Assembly (NCBI GenBank): GCA_951394405.1 | Contig: OX596341.1 | Location: forward strand, 2,294,001-2,358,000 | Length of the DNA: 64,000 bases | Source of the DNA: Coprinellus micaceus | Taxonomy: Eukaryota; Basidiomycota; Agaricomycetes; Agaricales; Psathyrellaceae | Reading direction: 5' to 3' | In this document: positions 54,729-64,000 of the stretch, piece after piece | Numbering within the stretch: the stretch's first letter is position 1 | Layout of the letters: each line of letters opens with the position of its first letter | Notes under the pieces: generated by a model | The model's input: only the letters and a program-made list of their open reading frames with translations | Database searches by the model: none | What the model was told of the DNA's origin: nothing | Made by a program: the position numbers and the translations under genes

Positions 54729-56451
54729 TCATCGACGACGGCCCATTGCAAAGCAGCCTTCGTAACCGTGGTGAAATACAGAACTAAGGGTATCCCTCCA
54801 TCGCCCGACGAAATTGCCATTGGCATTACCCACGAGATAGCCTCGATACAGCCACTTGCCTCGGTCATCATCAACCTGAGAAACGGAGAGTCAGAGCAGT
54901 GCAAGAGAGCGAAGGTTCGGAAGGAAGGACCCACATAGTCCTTTGACAAACTGATGAACCCATCGCACGGACGCACCCTCCCCGTTAGGCTAAACTGTCC
55001 CCAAGCTGAGTGCCCTTCCCCGGTGATGATGACGTCGACCACCTTGCCCCGTTTCGAGCCAGGTTTGTGGTAGAGAACAGACACTGCGGTTTGCGGGTCT
55101 CGAGCAACAAGGCCTTCGGGGGTTTCAGTCATCTTCGCGTTTTCCGGGAGAAACGAGCGGAGCGGGTCGCCGATATTGAGGGGTTCGACATCGACGCCGT
55201 CGTCTCGGACCCGATGCCATTCGCGCAGTTTCCAGGTCTGCTGGTGACGCCCAATAATACTGTTCTGGATCTGCTGGGGAGAAGCCCCGCCCAGCATCGC
55301 AGCATAGGCGGTGAACTCGGTATACGTGAAGAATCCTTCCCACACCCCGTCGATGCTGTCAAGGGAGAGATGGAGAGATGAGCCCTGGGGCGGTGGCGAA
55401 AAGCTATAGAGAAACTGGTCCTCACCTGCCCAGATTGAAGCAGTCTCCGACTTGGTTATGCTGAGTTCCAGAGGATACAGCACGCCCCCATTCAGCGCCC
55501 CACTCGTCCACTGACTCTGCTGCAGGTATGCTGGGGTCGGATGGTGTTATGGGGACTGTCTTGCGCTTGTTAACCAAGGCCAAAAAAGAGAGTATTGCAG
55601 GTACTGCCATGGGTGGAGGTGTCAGAGGCATGGGTTGGGAATACCATGTCACGACGGTCGAGGGTTGTCTGGGTTGTGAAGGGGAGTATTCGAACCACGG
55701 GATATTCGTGAGGTCGTACTAATAAAGGTGAGTTTTTTTAATTAGGGTAACCGAATAGGTGGACCCACCAGGTGAGCCGAGAATGCCAGAGTCTTGAGAA
55801 CAGTGAGTGGAATCTCCAACCCGCTCATCTTGTTTCCATACTGATCTGCACCAGGCTGTCAAGGACCTTCTGAGGCACCTGGAAGCAGAACTCACCTGGA
55901 CGCATGAAGAACCAGAATAGCCACATAGCAAGAGCAGCTCTCGTGGTCGGTAGAGGGTATCCTCCATTCAAAAGTTGTTGTCGGGTGAGGGAAGCGCCCT
56001 TATCGTGGAGGAGGTAATCCTTGATCCACTGGCCAACGTCCGCGTAGGCCAGCAGTTGCTGCTTGTTCTTGCCCTCGTCCTCCAGCATCATGAGGTAGGC
56101 CGTGGCGAGGATGTCGTCGGTGCAGTTGTCGGGAGACGAGGGGTCCGACAAGCAGTCCTTTTTGGACCATATCCGCCGCAGTACTGTAAACCGTCGCTTG
56201 AGTTCCTCTGTCATTGCCACAGACGACACTCTTTCCTCCCCCAATCTCCTCTTGGCAGTCTTTACGTCGAACTTGTGGGCGAATATGAGAGCGTAGAAGT
56301 GAGGGTTCTCCAAAGGCGATAACCAGTTATAGATTTGGCGGTTTGTGAGTAGAAAGGGGACCAAGGCTGAGGGTGGACCGCATAGCTGCTCCGTCGCAAG
56401 ATAGAAGCCAACATGTTCGAGGATTTCCTGTGGTATAGAGTCGAAGGCCAT
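54729..56451 (-). CDS. F-box-like protein, mushroom-expanded family (1)
   Basis: Exons 56451-55852, 55792-55769, 55718-55452, 55384-54935 and 54875-54729 give 495 residues. An F-box-like start (SIPQEILEHVGFYLAT ... VPFLLTNRQIYNWLSP) is followed by FAHKFDVKTAKRRLG and LRRIWSKKD. The C-terminal half has the conserved family blocks IDGVWEGFFTYTEFTAYAAM, ITGEGHSAWGQFSLTGRVRP and CDGFISLSKDYV. After the last splice come RGKWLYRGYLVGN and the end HGYEGCFAMGRRR. F-box proteins recruit targets to SCF ubiquitin ligases; the target is unknown. Exon 2 has 24 nt and the donor of exon 3 (GTCGGA at 55451, or GTATCC at 55478) is not settled. Confidence 0.75.
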
Positions 56452-56791
56452 GGTGGTCCGAGTGGAATCTGGGGAAAGACAAGATCACGGCGACAGTTAT
56501 GACATATGACGCCGCCGGATCCGGCTATAGCCAATCCCAGGAATCCCGTTTCATTGGGTTTTCAGGTGGATTGAGACCCCAGAGCTCCCCAGAGTCACAC
56601 ATAGATGTAGAAGAGGTTGAAACGAAGGCAAGACCGTGGTGGGTGGACTCGGAGAAAGGCAAGGTTGAACCTGAGATAGGGGCTTCTACCCAATTGGGGG
56701 TACACGTGATCGCAAAGATTATCGCAATCGGTAAATTTGAGGAGCCCGTCGAGATCTACCTTTCATCTCGACCACCATCTCATCGTCCAAA
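56452..56791. other. Divergent promoter region, F-box (1) / eEF1B
   Basis: 340 bp between two divergent ATG codons. No additional exon supported. Confidence 0.6.
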
Positions 56792-57617
56792 ATGTCTGCC
56801 AACCTCACCAAGCTCGAGCAGCACCTTGCTACCCGCTCCTACGTCGAGGGGTCAGTCTGTGCCTGGGAGCACGTTCAGATCGAGCACCTTTACTGATATG
56901 GAATGCCTCCGACGACAGTTACACCCCCTCCCAGGCTGACGTCGTCGTTTTCAAGGCCCTTTCCGCCGCTCCCGACGCCGCTGCCAACCCTGCTGTCGCT
57001 AGGTGGTACAAGCACATCCAGTCCTACGCTGCTGAGCATGCCGATCTCCCTGGATCCAGCGCTGCCGGCGAGGCCTTCCTCGGTGGTGAGGCTGCCGCCC
57101 CCGATGCTGCTGCTGAGGATGACGATGAAGTCGACCTCTTCGGCTCTGACGATGAGGAGGCCGATGCTGAGGCCGAGAGGGTTAAGGCTGAGCGCGTCGC
57201 TGCCTACAACGCCAAGAAGGCCAACAAGCCCAAAACCATCGCTAAGGTACGATATCACTCGCATTAGAATATGACTCGAAACTTACAACCACTTGTACAG
57301 TCCGTCGTCACTCTTGAGGTGAAGCCCTGGGACGATGAGACCGACATGGCTGCTCTCGAGGAGGCTGTCCGTAGCATCGAGCAGGACGGTCTCGTCTGGG
57401 GTTCTTCCAAGCTCGTCGCCATCGGCTACGGTATCAAGAAGCTCCAGATCACCATCGTTATCGAGGACGAGAAGGTCTCTCTCGACGAGCTTCAGGAGAA
57501 GGTCGCCGAGTTCGAGGACTACGTCCAGAGCTCCGATATTGCTGCCATGCAGAGTGAGTCTTTTGCATCTCCCTTGCATCTTTTATCAGCATCTGACGGC
57601 CTGTTTCAGAGTTGTAA
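56792..57617 (+). CDS. EFB1: Translation elongation factor eEF1B-alpha (EF-1 beta)
   Basis: Exons 56792-56850, 56919-57246, 57301-57553 and 57610-57617 give 215 residues. An N-terminal GST-C-like part ([28 protein letters not shown]) leads into the acidic linker [16 protein letters not shown]. The C-terminal GEF domain is [14 protein letters not shown] ... [20 protein letters not shown] ... [19 protein letters not shown]. The last exon adds only two residues and the stop, restoring the conserved end AAMQKL. This factor recharges eEF1A with GTP during elongation. Donor 1 is GTCAGT. Codon use is strongly biased to C-ending codons, as in highly expressed genes. Confidence 0.95.
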
Positions 57618-58251
57618 ACGAGATTTTCGCAAAGTCTCCAATAAATACCTCCATTTGTAAAATACTTGCTATCAACACGCAGCCTGGGTCGCCGGGATGA
57701 GAAAGTAGGAGAGCCGTCTGGGATATGCGTGAGCAGCCGTTATTCGAAACAGGGTGTAAGAAGTGATCTTGCAGCGCTTGCCTCAATACTCCGATTCTCG
57801 CGTTTGCTTTGCGCGCAGCGGAAACCCGGTCGGATTCCCGTCCCTGACTATCCCAGATCCTGGTCCTGAATGGGTTCCGCAACTTGATGGAAACGAGGAG
57901 TGACGGAGGAATCCAGCTGTTACCCGAATCTCGGACTTAGTGAGGGTGCAGACACGTCTATTTTAGGCGCCTCATTGGACGACTTAATGTCCTATACTAG
58001 CGGTAACGCTCTGTTCCCGAAAAGTCTATGCTATTAACTAACAATCTCTGAATCTTGATACCAGATCCCTACGACTTCGATTCCGTCAATGTCCTTCAAG
58101 GGAGTTTGATTCAATGCGGTCTGTCCGTTCGGGCCAGTTTCAATACAGGCAACGGGGATCAAACCCATCGGTATACCCCTGGAGTTCGCTCGTAGCGCTG
58201 GGCCCATGATTTAAGAGGCGAGGCGGTTGAGCTTTGCCTTCTTACATCGCA
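57618..58251. other. Intergenic between eEF1B and F-box (2)
   Basis: 634 bp: 3' flank of eEF1B and promoter of the F-box gene. Nothing else supported. Confidence 0.55.
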
Positions 58252-60994
58252 ATGTCTTCCCTCCTCCACAGGATCCCGTTCGACGTACTTCTCGATATCA
58301 CTCTCCTCAGCGCTTCGGATGCAGTCTGTCGCCCACCCACAGAATTGCTGGCGATGCGCTTGGCGTGCAGGACCCTGTACCGGTGCCTCGACGTCACAAA
58401 CAGCGCACAACTCTATGCTCGTCTTTTCCAACGTCACTTTGACCTCTCGCCTCTACTCCTCCACTCTACCACGACCAACGTCAACGATTCCACCCTCGCG
58501 GAGGAGTATGTCCTGAGACAGCGGTTCCTGGCGCGTTCGCGGACTTCCTCGTGGTGTGATGCGTGTCTGGCTTCGGATATGTGGACTGCGTTGCGCATGT
58601 TGGCGGAGAACGAGGGTAGGAATGCGAAGCAGCTCGTCGCTGCCAACTTCCCGCGCGAGCTACTGAAACTAGCGCGCGTCCATCTGCGACCCAACCATAA
58701 CTGCGCGACGTGCGGAGACGAGGCGCTGAAGCACGTCCTCATCTGGCTCCTCAGCCTAACGCTATCCAAATGTGCGTGTACTTTCCACTCCATTCCGCGC
58801 TATGTATCTGATGGCCCACCCTCCTGTGACAGCGGCTATCGCGAGGATGACTCCAGATATACGAGACGAAACGTGCAAATGGCTTCGTTCCTACGCCTCC
58901 AGCGCCAAGGTACGCTCTTTTACAGGCTATAGCTTCCCGAAACATTCGCAACTGATGCTTCCTTCCTTCTCACACAGCACCCTCCGTCTGGTGGCGCCGC
59001 CCTCACGACCGCGTTACTGGATCTTCGATGCAAAGCACCTTCCTGTGGCGGTATAATCACTTCCTCAAACGGCGAGGCCCCAAGTACACATCAGGACCAT
59101 CATCAGGAACAGACGACCCCAACCCTCTACGCCCGCCGCGACATCCCAGTGGAATGCCTGAACCCCGTCGCGTTCGCAGCCGTGAATATCATTATGGCGA
59201 CCAAAGAGAGCTCGCACCTTCTTATCCCCCCACACCTTCCAGAAACGCGCGCCATTGCGACGCTTCGCAATGCGAGCGGACCAACGATGGAAGATTTCCG
59301 TCAATTTCAGTCCTATCAAACGCCGTTGTTTGCGGATTATTGTTACTACGATGCGGGGAACCAGAGCCAAGGCCAAGTACCGCTGCGATCATCACCACAT
59401 GGTGGAGTCTCATACAACTACGACGATTCGAGTAAAAGCGAAGCTTATGATGTTCGACCTCCGTCGCACCGCATCGCTCCTCAAGCCAAGTTCGCCGTCA
59501 TGCACGGTCACGGTTCCGCACGTCTGGGTCGGGGCAGCAGGTCGCATGACCCTGAATTCGCGCGCGTCTATGGGTTCTCAGACCCAGCAGTCCCCGCGCC
59601 AAAGACGTTCTCAGGCTTATGGCAAGGATCCTACATGGTGCGTACCACACACTTCATTTCACCACACTTCCCTGTCACCCCGTTCGATTATTAGTTCGCC
59701 GGTGTCTACTCGCAGTCAGGCTAACTCTATTCTTATTTTTCTTCTTGGTACCTGCGCACCTACCTATAGACGCTGGCGGTGAACGAAGCGGGGGTGGAAG
59801 TTTATTCGAATCGAAGGCCGCTTCAAGCTGTCTTCACGGAGTACCACTGCTTCGCCCCGAATACTCCGCTTCCGTCGACGCACGATGCGAGCGAGCTGGC
59901 GTCCCTCCCCGTGCGGCCATGGGAAATGGACGGCCACCATCCGGTAAGCATCCACACATCCATCTCGTATCGTTTTTCCGCAGCTTCTTTCGCCCCTTCC
60001 TTCATTTCCCTGCACGTCATCTCCAACCCAACGAGTCGAGTACTTCTATCCATATATGTCCCCCTCAGTCTTTCTTTTCCCCTTTCTCTCGCGTTTCCCC
60101 CGTTCATTTCCACTTGGTTGGGTGCTGGGACACCGGTCTCATGACCCACACACATGCGGCTTTCGAAGGCTGAGCCTGAGGCTAACCGACGACAGGCACA
60201 GAACCGCCGATATGAAGTGCTCGATGGCCCCGGAACAATGTCCTTGGAGCGGGGAAGTACACAAGAATCGCATGACATCGTTTCTCAATTCACCGAGGAG
60301 GGCAGTCGCTCGCAGGATCCAACCCCCAGTTCGTCGACAGGCGTGGAAAGTCCACACCACCACCACCACGAGACAGAACCGAGGGAGATTGTCGACACCA
60401 TTCTATTCGGAGAGGTGAGTTCTGTTTAACCTTTTTTTCTTTCGCCTCCCGCGATCGTGGATGCGGAAGTGAATTGAACGAAGGGGACCCGATTGCTAAC
60501 TTTAGTTTTGTGTTGTTCGCTGCCTCATTGTATGTAATGACAGACGACACCTGACCACGACGAGGCATGGAAAGGGTTCCGTTATGTGGGGAGAATCTAT
60601 GGAGACGGGAGGGTTTACCTCAAGCGGGAGCCGGTCAGTCATCCTTTTCTTTTCTTTCGTTCTTTCTTGCCTTAACCGCTGACTTACTTGGATGCCTATC
60701 GCCCCTTTCCCTTCGCTTCCCTATCTCTATTCAATCTACTCTATTCGAAAACCAATCCCAATACTCTGAACGCCGACCCCCGGCTCCCGATGCACGCAGA
60801 AGTACGAATCGGAGGATTACCTGGGCACCTGGGTCTTTGAAGGGAAGCTCAGGTTCGGGACGGTGATCGTGGGGTTCTGGAGATCCCAGCACTCGACGGA
60901 CGAGGCGCAGGAGGGGGCGAGGGGGATTTTTAGTTTGACTAGGGCTGCCGCCCCGATGGCTGGTACTATCGGTACCCCTCGGGCTAGACTTTGA
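58252..60994 (+). CDS. F-box-like protein, mushroom-expanded family (2), large
   Basis: Exons 58252-58771, 58833-58909, 58978-59637, 59770-59943, 60196-60414, 60544-60633 and 60800-60994 give 644 residues. The start is SSLLHRIPFDVLLDITLLSA ... LACRTLYRCLDVTNSAQLYA with FQRHFDLSPL, an F-box-like fold. WCDACLASDMWTALRMLAE, FSGLWQGSYM, a long acidic and His-rich linker (five His in a row near residue 535) and KGFRYVGRIYGDGRVYLKRE follow. The last exon has YLGTWVFEGKLRFGTVIVGFW. GLWQGSY and LGTWVFEG correspond to the two halves of the C-terminal domain of family member (1). It is probably a substrate receptor for an SCF ligase; the target is unknown. The two genes of this family flank eEF1B. Confidence 0.8.
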
Positions 60995-63900
60995 GCTCTA
61001 GAGGGTAGGAAGGCGCATGGATGGATGGATGGATATGGACGCATAGGAGATAGGTGGTCGTGGACACTGGTTTATTTGTAGCACCCTTCGCATCCCGTTG
61101 TTGTTTAATCTTAGCTTCTTGTCTCTCCCGCATTACTCTGTACAATATACTACTCCTACTACTATCTACGCACACACGCATGTATTCGAATATAGCATTA
61201 CTACACACGGCACTTACTTACGACCCTCGGTTACTAGATCTGGAGGTGCGATGTCATCGCGGTGAACGAAACTTGCCCGTCTATCTATTGAATTGAAGCA
61301 CGCCATAGTGGCCTTCGCCCAACGTCAATTGCCTAACGCTCAAAAAGTCCAAGCCAAAGGAGCTGATACTCTACGCAACCCTGTAGTTTGGCGGTAAGCA
61401 CCCCCAGTCTATAAGTACACCACCGTTAGTCAGTCAGTCATTATGAAACTCTGATTCCATAGATGATCGACGGAGGCTCAAGCGCTCATCTCGAAACCGA
61501 TTGGAGATGCGATGGGGCGTCAGTACTAGTCAGAGGAGGCGCCAAGCCAGTTACCACTAAGTATACGTACGTAGGCTTTAATTGGAGGTCGCGGGTCCAG
61601 CGAAACTTGGATACTGGAATCATCACCGTCGACCCAACGCACACAGAAGTTCGTAAGTCTTCCTAGTTCCGAGTGCCCTTGCAGCCCGATCACCGAGCGA
61701 TATCTGTGTGGGTGTGGATGGATGCCGTGGAGTCGGATGTAACGTGGCTCTAGACAGGTCTTGCCATGACCACAGGGGGAGATCATATGAACACGGTAAC
61801 TTGGCCGTATACGTCTACTCACTTTCATAGAAGTAAGTGGTTCGTGCCATGCCGCCATGATCAATCACGTACTACGCATGTACATACGTCAAGAACGATG
61901 TCATTTTGGAAAGCCGCAGTGGGTAGTAACGTTTGAGTGAGCGCCCAGCTATCGGTTCGATGAGTGTTAGCTGGAATTGAGGTGAGGGAGAGCGATGATC
62001 GAACGAAAGCGAAGCTAAGCTCTGACGCACTTCTGCAATGTTTCAATCGTTGCGTCTATGTATAGACGTGGGCTAGGTATACATAGCCCTTTAGCTTTGG
62101 TTCTCCTCGGGGGTCCCAACGGCGATTCGGAGGGAGGTACGTACCCACTCCTGCCCCGACTCGGACTCGGATTTTTGGTGCTGAGATGGGCGGTGACGAG
62201 ATTGCGGGATTATCTAGGCTCGATTAAGAGGGCACGGTTATTAGGATGGACGCCGGGTCACTTCCGCATTGCCTCTGTACGTATACCCAAGATGTATACT
62301 CACCGTCACCCACCGTGGCGGTTCTCATATGAATATATGAATGACTTACGGTGCGTGTGCGTGTGCATGTGCATGAGAAGGAAATCGTCGAGAATGGTTA
62401 TATGCCTTGCTGTAAGTTGGACGCGAAGACGGGGAGAGGAGAGCGGTGGCGGTGGGGTTTAACCCTTTCTTCTCTGAAACGTCACGGCGCCACGCGCGAT
62501 TATTACTTGGCTACTAGCCCACGTTCGATCCTGTTCGGTCTGGGGGAAAGGGGCTTGGTGTATATCGAGCGTCGCGCTGTGGCGGAGGCAGGGTAGGATG
62601 GGGACCCCCCCCCTATACTTATGCCGACTGAGGTCTGGTCCTAAATGGTCAAAAATTCATAGCGACCCCCCTCGTACCTTTTTTCGTCGCATTTTGACCG
62701 CACCTAGGTAGGCCTCTTTTTCGGCGCTTGACGGATCGGGGCCCTGGAAGCCCGTGTTTCGTCGCATTCGACCACCCAAACATCGCTGACATCGAGCTCC
62801 AGAACCCGAGCGAAACCGAGGGACTATGCAGGGAATTGGCGCGGCAGTGTGGTTTGGAGGCCGTAGATGTCAATGCACCTATCCCTTCGTAGATATCGTA
62901 TCTCCAGACCGCAAGTACTTCTGGCCATTTGGCAAGTTCAGAAGTTGGGATGGTGAAGCTGGTCGGTGGTAGCCTCGGTGGGGGCCCTCTGGGTCATGAT
63001 CACCGTGACTCAGGCAAGGGTCGCGCCACGGTTTGCGTCGCACTGGGACGAGTCGAATTCGGGCGTATGGGGATCGGATAGGGCCCAATTTCCGTCACAC
63101 CGACTGGCGAGGAGGCTATAGGAAATTAGGAATCGAGGTGAGCAATTTAGGGTGCCGTGCGTTGAGTAGGTGCTGCGGAAAGGCTGATATCGAGTATGAG
63201 ATAGGACTTTGTCTCCGTAGCTTAGCTGTTTTCATGAGGGCGAACGAGATTGTGACCAGGCAGAAGTGAAGATGCCCCGATGTCCTCGCAAAGAGGTACG
63301 AGTACGCCGCGGTGTGTGACGTGTTGGAAGAACGCTGAGAAGGAATGAGGGTGTGGCTTGCCCATGAGAAAGAACAGCCGGATGGTGGCGGCAAGGATCT
63401 AGGGGTTTCCGGCATCCTTCTGCGTTCACCAGCACAGTGGATCGTGGTCGTTCGACGCAAGCAGCTGGGATAGATACTAGATGGGCAGATGCAGTTTTTG
63501 AGCACGGAAATTAAAATAAGCCTCGAGTGCAGGGTCCGGTTGTAACGTTATGCGCACACCAGAAATTTTGGGAGAGGCCGGATATTGGGGTCGTCAGAGC
63601 CTCAGGGGGTACCGTGTTCGAGAAGGTGGATGTAGCAGCAGCCTCGGTCCGAGTTGGCAAGACGATGAGTACTACCAAAGTGGAGGACCCGATATTTTGC
63701 CTGTACGAGTGATAAATGGTTCGCAGGCCGAGTAATGTCCTCGTTGGGCGTCAGGGAGAAGGACGCGGGGTGCAACGGGATACTTGTAGAAGCCAGGGAT
63801 GAACCCCATTTCACCGAGCGGTGGTGACAGAGATCTTGGATTTGTTCGACACCTTTGTTGGTGGTGTGGAACTGACTCCGCCCGCAAAGGACTGTTTGTG

Positions 63901-64000
63901 TGTTTGTGTTTGATGCTGGGGCTGCAACTAAACTCTTGGATGATGGCTTCTCGCTGGTGCCCTCGTTCTTTCTTCCACCCTCCCAACGATTCTCTCTGTC
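60995..64000. other. Gene-empty right end
   Basis: Three kilobases with only short, non-protein-like frames. A (GATG)-type run occurs near 61015-61035 and a run of nine C at about 62604. No tRNA, rRNA, terminal repeat or exon series is supported. A gene starting beyond the window cannot be excluded. Confidence 0.5.

Noticed and set aside
1..64000. CRISPR arrays, bacterial operons, ribosome binding sites, riboswitches, rRNA or mitochondrial DNA
   Set aside because: None seen; intron-rich eukaryotic genes throughout rule out a prokaryotic or organellar origin.

Overview
This is nuclear DNA of a filamentous basidiomycete, most likely an Agaricomycete. Genes are dense and cut by many 45-75 nt GT-AG introns. 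The families fit that group: a DUF6589 protein, several G-domain P-loop GTPases, F-box proteins of a mushroom-type family, an AA3-type GMC oxidoreductase, a NACHT protein and an atypical G-alpha. I solved most gene models by hand from splice sites, reading frame and family motifs. Exon coordinates are in the evidence fields and the reading frame closes in every multi-exon model listed.

Layout. 1-2.8 kb: no gene. 2.8-16.7 kb: a low-complexity nuclear-type protein, two tandem membrane/coiled-coil paralogues, a DUF202 membrane protein, an OXA1-type insertase, a NACHT NTPase and a 13-exon G-alpha gene. 16.7-21.1 kb: gene-empty. 21.2-22.5 kb: a CBF1-like bHLH regulator. 23.29-29.58 kb: a complete-looking DNA transposon of 6,287 bp. 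It has 115-bp terminal inverted repeats and an 8-bp target duplication, and carries a DUF6589 gene and a RecQ-type helicase gene that converge and overlap at their 3' ends. 29.7-31.9 kb: a secreted GMC oxidoreductase. 33.4-36.0 kb: a Su(z)12-like VEFS-box gene. 36.1-37.4 kb: a two-domain fasciclin protein with a GPI-type tail. 38.8-50.3 kb: five G-domain GTPase genes, one frameshifted, with BAP31/Yet3 and Ubp6/USP14 genes among them. 52.4-61.0 kb: a coiled-coil protein, an F-box protein, eEF1B-alpha and a second, larger F-box protein. 61-64 kb: no supported gene.

The main discovery candidate is the DUF6589-RecQ element. Terminal repeats and a target duplication place both genes in one mobile unit, and neither gene has an in-frame stop. 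The 8-bp duplication and the conserved acidic residues of the DUF6589 protein suggest a cut-and-paste transposase of the RNase H-fold type with an element-encoded helicase. That function is inferred, not shown.

The other genes are ordinary chromosomal functions (translation, ubiquitin recycling, ER and mitochondrial membrane proteins, chromatin) mixed with lineage-expanded signalling or recognition families (G-alpha, NACHT, GTPase cluster, F-box).
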